From Streptomyces canus (GTDB taxonomy: Bacteria > Actinomycetota > Actinomycetes > Streptomycetales > Streptomycetaceae), in contig NZ_JAUSYQ010000002.1 of the NCBI RefSeq assembly GCF_030816965.1, forward strand, positions 7,058,001 through 7,122,000: a stretch of DNA of 64,000 nt. The letters are read 5' to 3'. Under the pieces are notes generated by a model. That model made no database searches. It saw nothing but the letters and a program-made list of their open reading frames with translations, and had not been told where the DNA came from. The translations under genes and the position numbers were made by a program. Position 1 is the first letter of the stretch; every line of letters starts with the position of its first letter. Below are positions 49,500-58,612 of this stretch, piece by piece.

Positions 49500-50525
49500 A
49501 TGTCCAGAGCCGCCGCATGTCTTTTAGGCGCGGCCTTGCTCGTCGCGTTCACCGGTACGACCGCATCCGCCGCACCGCACGTCGACCGTGTCAGCACCGC
49601 CGCCGACGGAACCCAGGGTGACAAAGCCTCCAGCGCCGCGGTCACCACGCCGAACGGCCGCTTCGTGGCGTTCCGTTCGTCGGCGACCAACCTCGTGCCC
49701 GAGGGGATCGCCCATCCCGGCACCTACTCCTACATCCGTGACCTGAGAACCGGCGAGGTCACCAAGATGGAGAACGCGCTCAGCACGCCCCGGCTCAGCG
49801 CCGACGGCCGCTGGGCCACGTACATCGACTGGGGCAGCCGTCACGTCAACGTCTTCCTGACGGATCTGACCAACGGCACGAGAACCCGGGTCGGGGGCAA
49901 CGCCCAGGACAGCGCGGGCTCTCCGGAGATCAGCGCGAACGGCCGCTACATCGCCTACCAGTGGTCCGGACACCCGCAGTTCCCGACCCGCATCGACCTC
50001 TACGACCGGGTCACCGGCACCACCGAGACCGTCAGCGCGGGCCCGGCCGACTCCGGCCGGGACATGGGCAACCCGTCCCTCAGCGGCGACGGCCGCCTCG
50101 TCGCCTACCAGGACAACGGCACCGGGGACGTGTGGATCGCCGACCGTGCCACCGGCAGGCAGACCGAGGTGGACGACGGCACGCGCTCGACCGTCGTGCA
50201 GCTGAGCGCCGACGGCCATGTCCTCGTGATGGATTCGGCGGACGGCTCGTACGTACGCGATCTGCGCACGGACCGGGTCCGGCACTTCCCCGGTGTCCAG
50301 GTGCGGGCCGTCAGCCCCGACGGGCGCCGACTGCTGCTCCAGGACGGGCAGTCGAACCTCTGGCTGCTGCACGGCGGACACCGCGAGCTCGTCGGAAACG
50401 GCGTTGCCGTCGACGGATCGGTCTCCGACCGGGGCCGCTCGGTCGTCTACTCCACGGAGGGCGCGGACATCGTCCCCGGCGACACCAATGATGCGTACGA
50501 CGTCTTCCAGTGGAGGTCCCGCTGA
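49500..50525 (+). CDS. Secreted TolB/PD40-like beta-propeller protein 1
   Basis: 341 residues. A Sec signal peptide (LLGAALLVAFTGTTASAA, cleavage near residue 25) is followed by repeated propeller blades of the form S-x-(D/N)GR-x-(V/I)A(Y/F): ISANGRYIAYQ, LSGDGRLVAYQD, LSADGHVLVMD. It ends in VPGDTNDAYDVFQW, a signature shared by all three genes here. PD40/TolB propellers bind proteins or ligands outside the cytoplasm; no catalytic residues are apparent. A GGGGGG stretch precedes the ATG. The stop overlaps the next start (TGATG). Confidence 0.8.
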   Translation: MSRAAACLLGAALLVAFTGTTASAAPHVDRVSTAADGTQGDKASSAAVTTPNGRFVAFRSSATNLVPEGIAHPGTYSYIRDLRTGEVTKMENALSTPRLSADGRWATYIDWGSRHVNVFLTDLTNGTRTRVGGNAQDSAGSPEISANGRYIAYQWSGHPQFPTRIDLYDRVTGTTETVSAGPADSGRDMGNPSLSGDGRLVAYQDNGTGDVWIADRATGRQTEVDDGTRSTVVQLSADGHVLVMDSADGSYVRDLRTDRVRHFPGVQVRAVSPDGRRLLLQDGQSNLWLLHGGHRELVGNGVAVDGSVSDRGRSVVYSTEGADIVPGDTNDAYDVFQWRSR

Positions 50526-52591
50526 TGTCCCGCGCCTCAAGAGCACTGCTGGGAGCGGCAGTTGTTCTCGCCCTGGCCGGTACCACCGCCCAGGCCCACG
50601 CCCAGTCCCAGGCCCAGTCCCGTCCCGGGGAGTCCCCCACCCAGCGCGTGAGCACCGCCGCCGACGGCAGTCAGGCCGGCGGGTCCTCGGACGACGCCGC
50701 GATCAGCGCCGACGGCCGCCATGTCGCGTTCGTGTCCGTCGCGTCGAGCTTCGGCTGCGCGGACTTCACCCCGTGTCTGCTCGTGAAGGACCTGGCCGAC
50801 GGCGAGGTCACGAAGATCGACCTCGGCAGCGGCCACATCTACGGCTCACCGACCCCGAGCGCCGACGGAAGCCGTATCGCCTTCTCCGCGGGCACCCGTC
50901 TCCTGGCCCCTTATCTGTACGACCGGGCCACCGGCCACGCGGAGAAGCTGTGGCCGCAAGATCCGCCCGGCTTCAACGAGTTGGGCGGCGTGCAGTCGAT
51001 CAGTCCGGACGGCACGCACGTCGCGTACACCATCGGCAACCGCAACGGCCCGGAGAACACCCGGCTCCTGTACGTCCGCGACACGGCCACCGGCACCGAC
51101 GAACTGGTCTCACCGGCCGAGGAGGGCCAGAAGGCCGGGGCCTCGGTGAGCGCCGACGGGAAGCGGGTCGCGTACGGCGTCCGCGTCGACAGCGACGAGG
51201 ATCCCCTCGACGTCTACGTCAAGGACCGCAGGACAGGCGAGCGGACCCAGGTGGACACGGGCCTCACAGCCGCCTACCTGGTCAGCATCACCGCGGACGG
51301 CCGTCGCGTCCTCCTCGACGCCGAGAGTGGCCTGTACGTCCATGACCTGCGCACCGGCGAGTCGCGGCGGGTGGCCGACGGACGGCCGCTCTCGGCCACG
51401 GCCGACGGCCGGTACGCCGTCGTCGCCGGCGAGGACGGCACCCGGGTGCGTGATCTGCGCACCGGTCTGCGCGGGGCCGCTCTGCCGCGGAGCGCCCAGG
51501 TGATGGACGGCGCGCTGGCCGCCAAGGGCCGTGCGGTGGTGTTCAGTTCGACGGCGTCCCACCTGGTGCCGGGCGACACCAACGCGGAGTCGGACGTGTT
51601 CGTCTTCTCCGGCGGGCTGCGGAGGAACCCGGCGCCGATGCCGTCCGTCACCGAGCGGATCAGCATGACGCATGACGGGCAACAGCGGTCCGGAGCCTCG
51701 TACGACCCGGCGATGGGGGAGGACAAGGTCGTCTCCTTCACGTCGGAGGGCGATGTGTTCGTCAACGCGGCCGGCGGCGTCGCCCAGGTCAACTCCAGTA
51801 CGCACAAGCCGTCGGGCGAGGGAACGCCCTGCTACAGCGGACGGGAGGTCGGCTATGTGGCCCCTTACACCCCCGACGGCGGTCCGGGCGTCCACGTCCG
51901 CAACCGCGCGGTCGGCAAGCTCACCAGCCTGGGCTCCTACCAGGGCGTCCGCTTCACCTGGATGGGACAGCCCGTGGTGAACCCCACCTGCCAGTGGCTC
52001 ACCTACGCGGCGACCCTGCCCGCCACCGACACCGACCCGGACCCGCAACCCCGCGTCTACCGCTTCAAGTTCAACGGCGGTACCACCGACGTGGTCAGCG
52101 CGCCCACGGGCGAGGCGGCGGGCAACCCGTCGTTCGACTACGCCGGCCGGTACATCGCGTTCGAGCAGGGCGGCTCCGTGTACGTCCGTGACCTGGACAC
52201 CGGCACCCTGGAGAAGGCCGCGGAACGCGCGTCGGCCCCCTCCCTCGGCGCGGACGGCCGCAAGGTCGCCTACCAGCGGGGCCGCGACTCCTACGTCCGT
52301 GACCTCGAGACCGGCACCACGATCCGGGTCGGGGGCACCCAGCCCTCGCTCTCGGGAGACGGCACCCGGGTGGCGTACACCGCAGACCGTTCCGTTCACC
52401 TGCTCGAACTCGCCACCGGAAAGCGCCAGTTGGTCAGCGTCGACCGCTGGGGCGGCCGCAACGACCTCCCGGCCGGACACCCCTCCGTCAACGCCGACGG
52501 CACGGTGGTCGCGTTCGAGTCGGCGTCACCCGATCTGGTGGAGGGGGACACCAACGGAGTGTCGGACGTGTTCCTCAGGACAGTGCAATGA
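50525..52591 (+). CDS. Secreted TolB/PD40-like beta-propeller protein 2
   Basis: 688 residues, about twice the length of its neighbours, so probably two propellers. The signal peptide is ALLGAAVVLALAGTTAQA. Blades read ISADGRHVAFVS, PSADGSRIAFSAG, VSADGKRVAYGV and LGADGRKVAYQR. The GDTN ... DVF signature appears at mid-protein (GDTNAESDVFVF) and again at the end (GDTNGVSDVFLR), consistent with duplication and fusion. The start overlaps the previous stop, with GGAGG at 50513-50517. No enzyme motif is seen. Confidence 0.8.
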   Translation: MSRASRALLGAAVVLALAGTTAQAHAQSQAQSRPGESPTQRVSTAADGSQAGGSSDDAAISADGRHVAFVSVASSFGCADFTPCLLVKDLADGEVTKIDLGSGHIYGSPTPSADGSRIAFSAGTRLLAPYLYDRATGHAEKLWPQDPPGFNELGGVQSISPDGTHVAYTIGNRNGPENTRLLYVRDTATGTDELVSPAEEGQKAGASVSADGKRVAYGVRVDSDEDPLDVYVKDRRTGERTQVDTGLTAAYLVSITADGRRVLLDAESGLYVHDLRTGESRRVADGRPLSATADGRYAVVAGEDGTRVRDLRTGLRGAALPRSAQVMDGALAAKGRAVVFSSTASHLVPGDTNAESDVFVFSGGLRRNPAPMPSVTERISMTHDGQQRSGASYDPAMGEDKVVSFTSEGDVFVNAAGGVAQVNSSTHKPSGEGTPCYSGREVGYVAPYTPDGGPGVHVRNRAVGKLTSLGSYQGVRFTWMGQPVVNPTCQWLTYAATLPATDTDPDPQPRVYRFKFNGGTTDVVSAPTGEAAGNPSFDYAGRYIAFEQGGSVYVRDLDTGTLEKAAERASAPSLGADGRKVAYQRGRDSYVRDLETGTTIRVGGTQPSLSGDGTRVAYTADRSVHLLELATGKRQLVSVDRWGGRNDLPAGHPSVNADGTVVAFESASPDLVEGDTNGVSDVFLRTVQ

Positions 52592-52630
52592 CGGACCGCG
52601 CAATGACGGACAGCGCAATGACAACGAGCG
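52586..52630 (+). repeat. Three 15-bp direct repeats at the propeller 2/3 junction
   Basis: CAATGACGGACCGCG, CAATGACGGACAGCG and CAATGACAACGAGCG follow one another exactly at 52586, 52601 and 52616. The first contains the stop of propeller gene 2. Each copy carries an ATGA. In frame they would add five codons each (MT-x-x-A) before the real signal peptide of propeller gene 3. Confidence 0.75.
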
Positions 52631-52647
52631 ATCACGGGGGAACAACC

Positions 52648-53862
52648 ATGCACAGCAAGAAGCACCTGGCAGCCGCGCTTCTGGCGGCCATCGCCACCGC
52701 GTCACTCACAGCTCCCGCGGCGAGCGCCGCACCCAGGGTCCCGTACACCGAGCCGGTCAGCGTCACCCCGGAGGGGAAGGCGGGCAACGGCGTCACACGC
52801 ACCGCGGTCATCAGCCGCGACGGCCGCCACATCGCCCTCACCTCGGACGCCGAGGACCTGGACCCCAACGTGCCGCACGGCGGTATGTACCTGCGCGACC
52901 CGCACACCGGCAAGCTCCGCTTCGCGGGCTTCGGAGGTCTGGTGGCGGTCCTGAACGACGGCCGCTACGTCTACGCCGAGTACGGCCCGGAGTCGGCGGA
53001 GCTGTGGATCCACGACATCGAGACGGGCAAGCGGGTCGGGTTCGGCATCGAGGTTCCCGAGGGCTTCACCGGGCGGCCCACCGAGATCTCCGTCAGCCCC
53101 AATGGCCGCTACGCCGTCTACACGCTCCAGGAGACCGCCGAGAGCACCAGCGTGGTCTTCCTGCGCGACCGCATCAAGGGCACCACCGAGCGCATCAGCC
53201 ACCCCCGGCCCACCTGGGAGCCGCGCAACGCCTTCCAGCCGACGGTCAGCGACGACGGGCGCCGGATCGTCTACCAGTACAACTACGCGAACGGGCCGCG
53301 CGGCGACGACTGGGGCGACGTCTGGATGTACGACCGCGGCACCGGCGAGTACACCCAGATCGACCGCTCCTACGACGGCTCGCAGACGGAGCGGGAGTCG
53401 CTGAACCCGTCCATCAGCGGCGACGGCCGTGCGGTCGTCTTCGAGTCCCGGGACACCCACCTGGTTCCCGACGACACCGACGTGAGCTGGAACGTGTTCG
53501 TGCACACCCTTCGCACCGGCACCAACCAACGCATCCACGGCACCCAGGGCGGCCCCGGCGAGGTGTACACCCGGAACGCGGCGATCAGCGCCGACGGCCG
53601 CTATCTCACGTTCATGTCGAAGGTGGCCGAGCCCGGCAGCCGGTACGGCGAGGAGTACCCCGTCTATCTGCGGGACCTGAAGAAGGGCACCACCACCCTC
53701 GTCACCCCGGACACCACCGGGGGCACCGCGACGGCCGACGTTCTGCCGGGCCGGATCGCCGACGGCGCCCGCCGGATCCTCTTCCAGTCCTCCGACCCGA
53801 CGCTGATCCCGGCCGGCGACACCAACGACGGCACGGACGCGTTCGTACGGCACCTTCGATGA
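52648..53862 (+). CDS. Secreted TolB/PD40-like beta-propeller protein 3
   Basis: 404 residues from the ATG at 52648, which begins a proper signal peptide (HSKKHLAAALLAAIATASL) and has GGGGG upstream. An in-frame ATG at 52588 would only add a repeat-derived tail. Blades read ISRDGRHIALTS, VSPNGRYAVYT, VSDDGRRIVYQ, ISGDGRAVVFES and ISADGRYLTFMS; it ends GDTNDGTDAFVRHL. It is the third member of a tandem family and is probably cotranscribed with the other two. Role unknown; an extracellular binding or wall-associated function is the simplest guess. Confidence 0.8.
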   Translation: MHSKKHLAAALLAAIATASLTAPAASAAPRVPYTEPVSVTPEGKAGNGVTRTAVISRDGRHIALTSDAEDLDPNVPHGGMYLRDPHTGKLRFAGFGGLVAVLNDGRYVYAEYGPESAELWIHDIETGKRVGFGIEVPEGFTGRPTEISVSPNGRYAVYTLQETAESTSVVFLRDRIKGTTERISHPRPTWEPRNAFQPTVSDDGRRIVYQYNYANGPRGDDWGDVWMYDRGTGEYTQIDRSYDGSQTERESLNPSISGDGRAVVFESRDTHLVPDDTDVSWNVFVHTLRTGTNQRIHGTQGGPGEVYTRNAAISADGRYLTFMSKVAEPGSRYGEEYPVYLRDLKKGTTTLVTPDTTGGTATADVLPGRIADGARRILFQSSDPTLIPAGDTNDGTDAFVRHLR

Positions 53863-53940
53863 CCAGCACGATGAGCAGCACAGTGCTCGCATCCTGAGAC
53901 GGAGGGTGAGCACGGGGGCGGTCTGTGCCAGACTGCCTCC

Positions 53941-53991
53941 GTGCTCTCGTTCGCCATGATTATTGGCAGCAGGCGCGCCGGTCCGCAGTGA
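53941..53991 (+). CDS. cimA leader peptide (probable attenuator ORF)
   Basis: GTG at 53941 opens a 16-residue ORF, MLSFAMIIGSRRAGPQ, then TGA; an internal ATG at 53956 would give MIIGSRRAGPQ. The Ile-Ile pair fits sensing of isoleucyl-tRNA before a gene for isoleucine synthesis. A CAGACT hexamer (53929-53934) ends six bases before the GTG, so this too may be leaderless. A T-tailed hairpin follows at 54047. Confidence 0.65.
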   Translation: MLSFAMIIGSRRAGPQ

Positions 53992-54046
53992 CCGCCACGT
54001 ACGACCAGGTACGGGCGGACACCGTCGTCCTCGACCCGCGCGCAGA

Positions 54047-54071
54047 CCTCTCGCACCCGCGAGGGGTTTTT
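54047..54071 (+). promoter_or_regulatory. cimA attenuator terminator
   Basis: An 8-bp stem (54047-54054 with 54059-54066, one G-T pair) with a four-base loop and five T (54067-54071) lies 56 bases after the leader peptide stop and 112 bases before the cimA ATG. Its position between a short Ile-containing ORF and the structural gene marks it as an attenuator rather than the terminator of the propeller genes. Confidence 0.65.
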
Positions 54072-54183
54072 CGCATTTCTGGCCCACCCGCAGCCGGAGG
54101 CGAGAGCGCGAGGGAGTATGTGGGGGCGGTGGAGCCGGTCATTCCGGTACGACCGAGATCCAATCCTCAGGAGCCTTGAGACC

Positions 54184-55788
54184 ATGACCGCAACCAGCGA
54201 GCTCGACGACCAGTTCCACGTCTTCGACACCACCCTGCGCGACGGCGCCCAGCGGGAGGGCATCAACCTCACCGTCGCGGACAAGCTGGCCATCGCACGG
54301 CACCTGGACGACTTCGGCGTGGGCTTCATCGAGGGCGGCTGGCCCGGCGCCAACCCACGGGACACCGAGTTCTTCGCCCGCGCCCGCCAGGAGATCGACT
54401 TCAGGCACGCCCAGCTCGTCGCCTTCGGGGCGACCCGCCGAGCAGGCGCGAAGGCGTCGGAGGACCCGCAGGTCAAGGCCCTCCTGGACTCCGGCGCAGA
54501 CGTGATCACCCTGGTCGCCAAGTCGCACGACCGGCACGTCGAGCTGGCGCTCAGGACGACGTTGGACGAGAACCTGGAGATGGTCCGCGACACGGTGTCC
54601 TTCCTGAAGGCCCAGGGCCGCCGCGTCTTCGTCGACTGCGAGCACTTCTTCGACGGCTACCGCGCCAACCCGGAGTACGCGAAGGCCGTCGTACGGGCGG
54701 CTTCGGAGGCCGGCGCCTCCGTCGTCATCCTCTGCGACACCAACGGCGGCATGCTCCCGGCCCAGGTCCAGGCGGTCGTCGCGACCGTCCTCGCCGACAC
54801 CGGCGCCCGGCTCGGCATCCACACCCAGGACGACACCGGCTGCGCGGTCGCCAACACCCTCGCCGCCGTGGACGCGGGTGCGACCCACGTCCAGTGCACG
54901 GCGAACGGCTACGGCGAGCGGGTCGGCAACGCCAACCTCTTCCCGGTCGTCGCGGCCCTGGAACTCAAGTACGGCAAGAAGGTCCTCCCCGACGGCAAGC
55001 TGCGCGAGATGACCCGCATCTCGCACGCGATCGCCGAGGTCGTCAACCTCACCCCCTCCACCCATCAGCCCTACGTCGGCGTCTCTGCCTTCGCCCACAA
55101 GGCGGGCCTGCACGCCTCCGCGATCAAGGTCGACCCGGACCTCTACCAGCACATCGACCCCGAGCAGGTCGGCAACACCATGCGGATGCTGGTCTCCGAC
55201 ATGGCCGGCCGCGCCTCGATCGAGCTCAAGGGCAAGGAACTCGGCATCGACCTCGGCGGCGACCGCGAGCTGGTCGGCCGGGTCGTGGAGCGGGTCAAGG
55301 AGCGCGAGCTCAAGGGCTACACGTACGAGGCCGCCGACGCCTCCTTCGAGCTCCTCCTCCGGGCCGAGGTCCAGGGCAAGCCCCTGAAGTACTTCGGGGT
55401 CGAGTCCTGGCGCGCGATCGTGGAGGACCGCCCCGACGGCACCCACGCCAACGAGGCCACGGTCAAGCTCTTCGCCAAGGGCGAGCGCATCGTCGCCACG
55501 GCGGAGGGCAACGGCCCGGTCAACGCCCTCGACCGCACCCTGCGCGTGGCCCTGGAGAAGATCTACCCCCAGCTCGCCAAGCTCGACCTCGTCGACTACA
55601 AGGTCCGCATCCTCGAAGGCGTCCACGGCACCCAGTCCACCACCCGCGTGCTGATCTCCACGTCGGACGGAACAGGGGAGTGGTCGACGGTGGGCGTCGC
55701 GGAGAACGTGATCGCGGCGTCGTGGCAGGCCCTGGAGGACGCCTACACGTACGGGCTGCTGCGCGCGGGCGTGGAGCCGGCCGAGTAG
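54184..55788 (+). CDS. cimA: Citramalate synthase
   Basis: 534 residues of the LeuA/homocitrate synthase family, CimA group. It would condense pyruvate and acetyl-CoA to (R)-citramalate, giving a threonine-independent route to 2-ketobutyrate and isoleucine. It begins HVFDTTLRDGAQREG (metal Asp and catalytic Arg), carries FIEGGWPGANPRD (the CimA-type loop), VILCDTNGGMLP and GIHTQDDTGCAVAN (metal His ligands), and QCTANGYGERVGNANL. A C-terminal regulatory LeuA dimer domain starts near residue 400. CAGGAG precedes the ATG. A LeuA paralogue cannot be fully excluded but the loops favour CimA. Confidence 0.9.
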   Translation: MTATSELDDQFHVFDTTLRDGAQREGINLTVADKLAIARHLDDFGVGFIEGGWPGANPRDTEFFARARQEIDFRHAQLVAFGATRRAGAKASEDPQVKALLDSGADVITLVAKSHDRHVELALRTTLDENLEMVRDTVSFLKAQGRRVFVDCEHFFDGYRANPEYAKAVVRAASEAGASVVILCDTNGGMLPAQVQAVVATVLADTGARLGIHTQDDTGCAVANTLAAVDAGATHVQCTANGYGERVGNANLFPVVAALELKYGKKVLPDGKLREMTRISHAIAEVVNLTPSTHQPYVGVSAFAHKAGLHASAIKVDPDLYQHIDPEQVGNTMRMLVSDMAGRASIELKGKELGIDLGGDRELVGRVVERVKERELKGYTYEAADASFELLLRAEVQGKPLKYFGVESWRAIVEDRPDGTHANEATVKLFAKGERIVATAEGNGPVNALDRTLRVALEKIYPQLAKLDLVDYKVRILEGVHGTQSTTRVLISTSDGTGEWSTVGVAENVIAASWQALEDAYTYGLLRAGVEPAE

Positions 55789-58604
55789 GTCCTGACCACC
55801 GCCCGGGCGACCGGGCGGCGCACCCGGTGGCGCTCGCACTCCGGGCGGCGCGGCGGCGGCACGACCGCCGCCGCGTCCAGCGGCTCCGGTACGACCGGTG
55901 ACAGCCCCCAGGCCCGCCGGATCCCGTCGATGACGTGCCGGGCGGTATACGGCGACAGCGACAGCTCCTGGCGGGCCTCGGCAAGCAGGTCCGGGGCCCC
56001 GCCGGGCGAGCCCTCGGCCTGCTCCCGGCGCGGGTTGAAGTCGGGCAGTGCGAACACCTCCAGCAGTGTCAGGGAGAGACAGACGTAGGCGGCGGCCTCG
56101 TCTACCAGCCGACCCGCCGCCTCGCCCAGCCCGGCCGTGTCGGGCGCCGCCAGACGCGCCAGCGCCCGCTTCAGTTCCTCCATCGGCCCCGGACAGGGAC
56201 AGACGGCCCGCAGATGCGCGCTGACGCTCCGGAACAGCCCCAGCACGTCGGGGTCACCCGCCCGCCACGGCTGCTTGGCCAGCAGCGTTCTGAAGCCCGA
56301 CAGCGTCTCCGACAGCTCCTCCACGATCAACAGGGCCGACACGTCCTGCAGTTCGGCCTGCCGGGTCGCCGACTTGATCTCGTGCAGGCGGCGCGCGTAA
56401 CGGATCAGGTCCCGCGGCAGGCCCCCGGACAGGGCGTGCGCGAGCAGCACGTACGGCTCGCCGATGCCCGGTGCGCGCCGGGCGAGGATCCGGCCGGCCT
56501 CGGCCGCCCCGCACGGCCTCACGTGCAGGACGTCGTCCAGCGAGCTGTCCGTCACGTCCCGGTGCGGCAGCCCCCGCCGCACGAACGCCGCGCCCACGTC
56601 CTCCGCGACGGACACCAGGTAGTGCACGTGCGGAACCCCGAGGATCGCCTTGATCTCCCCCAGGAACGCCAGCGCCTGCACATCGGTGCCGAGCCGGTCC
56701 AGCTCGTCCACGGCGATCACGACCCGGTGCCCCCGAAGGCGCTCGTCGAACGCGATCCGGGTCAGCAGCTCCCGGAACTCGCCCACCAAAGCGGGGTAGT
56801 TGGGGGGTACGGAAGTCAGGGTGCTGGTGTGCGAGGAACCCAGGGTGAGCAGCTGGGCGGCGGCACCGGAGGTCAGCGCGGCACTCGAACTCTGCACGGT
56901 CTGGAGCCGGTAGAGGTGATCACGGCACTCGACGACCAGGCGGGGTGCGGGTCGCAGGAACGACCAGGGCCCCCTGCCGAGCCTGTGCAGCAGCGCCCCG
57001 AGCAGGAACACCAGGACGCGCACCGAGTGATCGGGGTCGGTGAGCAGGGGCCGGGTGTCCTCGTCCACCGCGGCGAGGACCAGCGCCAGCAGCGGGATCA
57101 GCTTGGCGGGCGGCCCGTAGAACCAGGCACGGTCCACCCGCCACCACAGCACCCGGGTGCGGAGTCCGGCGCCAGTGTTGAGGTACTGGAAGCCGCACAC
57201 CATCCAGAGGAAGAACAGCGACACCGACCACCACGTGACCATGGCCGGCGCCCAGCGCCGCAACTGGTCGTCCAGGTAGAGCGAGACGACCGGACCGGCC
57301 ATCAACCCGATCGTGACCACGCGGAAGAGCGTGCGGGTGATCCCCTGCACCCAGCGGGAGAAGGCCTGGGAGTCCCGCAGCACCCACAGCGCGATCCCGG
57401 CCACGGCGAGGCCGAGCGCCGCCTCGGGCCTCCGGCCCTCGAAGACGTCCCGGACGAACCCGGTGACCGCCTCCCACAACTCCTCGCCGTACCGCTGCGC
57501 CCAGGGCCGGTGGTCCTGCTCCAGGGTGCGTTCCGTGGCGTACAGGCCGGCAACGACCAGGGCCGCGGCGGGCACGGCGAAGGCCAGCCGGCGCAGCAGG
57601 CGACCCAGCGGACGGGACAGCGCGCGGACGGCCCTGCGCACGTAGGACAGCCGCACGAACTCGGGCGGGTCGTAGCCGGCCCGGCTCATGTAGGCCCGGC
57701 AGACCGTGACGAACAGCGAGGTCAGGAAGTCGTGCGGGGCGTAGGTGGCGGGGGCGTGCGCGAACACGGCGAAGTCGTCGGGGCGTACGCAGTTCTCCAT
57801 GAGCGTCGTCTTGCCGACCCCGCGGGGCCCGCTCACGGCGATCACCCCGCCGTCCAACTGGTCCATCTTCCGGCTCAGTTCGACCGCGGAGCCGTTGAGG
57901 ACGAAGTAGTGCCCGCGGGGTGAGCGCAGTCCCTCGTGGCTGCTGGTGACGAGCAGGGTGCCGCGGTCGTCGCCGAGCAGTTCCTCGACGACCCGGTCCA
58001 CCGTGTGCGGCAGGCGCCCCCGCCGCAGGTCCCGGATCCAGAGTGCGGCGGTCAACTGCTCCAGCAGCCACAGGAAGAAGACGAGCGGGACCAGCGGGAC
58101 GGCCACGAAGGCCGCCTGCCACACGGACGGGGGGTCGGTGTCCGGCAGGCTGCGCAGTACCGCCCGCCGGGCCTGGACGAACGTCAGGACGGTGAGGACC
58201 GACAGCAGGGCGAGCGGCGCGGCGACCAGCTTGGAGGCTCCCCAGGAGGTGAGCAGCGCCAGAAGGAACGGGAAGGCGCAGCCGCCACCGCAGGCGAAGG
58301 TCGCGAAGTCGTCCGTCCCGCCGAGCGCGGAGAGCGTGGGCGACTGGGGAGCGGCCCAGCGATGGCTGTCGTTCAGCCGCCCCGCGCGCAGGTGCAGCCG
58401 ATGCGTGAACGTCCGGGCAGACGTGCCCACAACGCGCGTGACGACGGACTCCGCGCACATCGCCGCCACGACGGCGTCCTCGGTGACCGTGGGCCGCCGC
58501 TCCAGCAGTTCACGCAGCCGCTGGTCCTTCAGCCGGGCCCTGACGGCCCGTTCGTAGGCGGCCCGCTCCCCACTGCCGCGCCACGCGTACCCCCCGTCGG
58601 ACAC
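55743..58604 (-). CDS. Membrane-embedded KAP-type P-loop NTPase
   Basis: 953 residues from a GTG at 58604; an in-frame start further upstream would overlap the DUF397 gene. Walker A is GPRGVGKTT with Lys265. Walker B is VVIAVDELDR with Asp633/Glu634. The NTPase halves are separated by a large insert containing about six membrane helices (residues 340-550). Two more helices lie at about 105-190. Membrane helices between Walker A and B are the hallmark of KAP NTPases, a group that includes the F-plasmid phage-exclusion protein PifA. The C-terminus is Pro/Arg-rich. Role unknown; a defence or surveillance function is one possibility. It overlaps the cimA end by 46 bases. Confidence 0.78.
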   Translation of the reverse strand: MSDGGYAWRGSGERAAYERAVRARLKDQRLRELLERRPTVTEDAVVAAMCAESVVTRVVGTSARTFTHRLHLRAGRLNDSHRWAAPQSPTLSALGGTDDFATFACGGGCAFPFLLALLTSWGASKLVAAPLALLSVLTVLTFVQARRAVLRSLPDTDPPSVWQAAFVAVPLVPLVFFLWLLEQLTAALWIRDLRRGRLPHTVDRVVEELLGDDRGTLLVTSSHEGLRSPRGHYFVLNGSAVELSRKMDQLDGGVIAVSGPRGVGKTTLMENCVRPDDFAVFAHAPATYAPHDFLTSLFVTVCRAYMSRAGYDPPEFVRLSYVRRAVRALSRPLGRLLRRLAFAVPAAALVVAGLYATERTLEQDHRPWAQRYGEELWEAVTGFVRDVFEGRRPEAALGLAVAGIALWVLRDSQAFSRWVQGITRTLFRVVTIGLMAGPVVSLYLDDQLRRWAPAMVTWWSVSLFFLWMVCGFQYLNTGAGLRTRVLWWRVDRAWFYGPPAKLIPLLALVLAAVDEDTRPLLTDPDHSVRVLVFLLGALLHRLGRGPWSFLRPAPRLVVECRDHLYRLQTVQSSSAALTSGAAAQLLTLGSSHTSTLTSVPPNYPALVGEFRELLTRIAFDERLRGHRVVIAVDELDRLGTDVQALAFLGEIKAILGVPHVHYLVSVAEDVGAAFVRRGLPHRDVTDSSLDDVLHVRPCGAAEAGRILARRAPGIGEPYVLLAHALSGGLPRDLIRYARRLHEIKSATRQAELQDVSALLIVEELSETLSGFRTLLAKQPWRAGDPDVLGLFRSVSAHLRAVCPCPGPMEELKRALARLAAPDTAGLGEAAGRLVDEAAAYVCLSLTLLEVFALPDFNPRREQAEGSPGGAPDLLAEARQELSLSPYTARHVIDGIRRAWGLSPVVPEPLDAAAVVPPPRRPECERHRVRRPVARAVVRTYSAGSTPARSSPYV

Positions 58605-58612
58605 GCCCCGCC

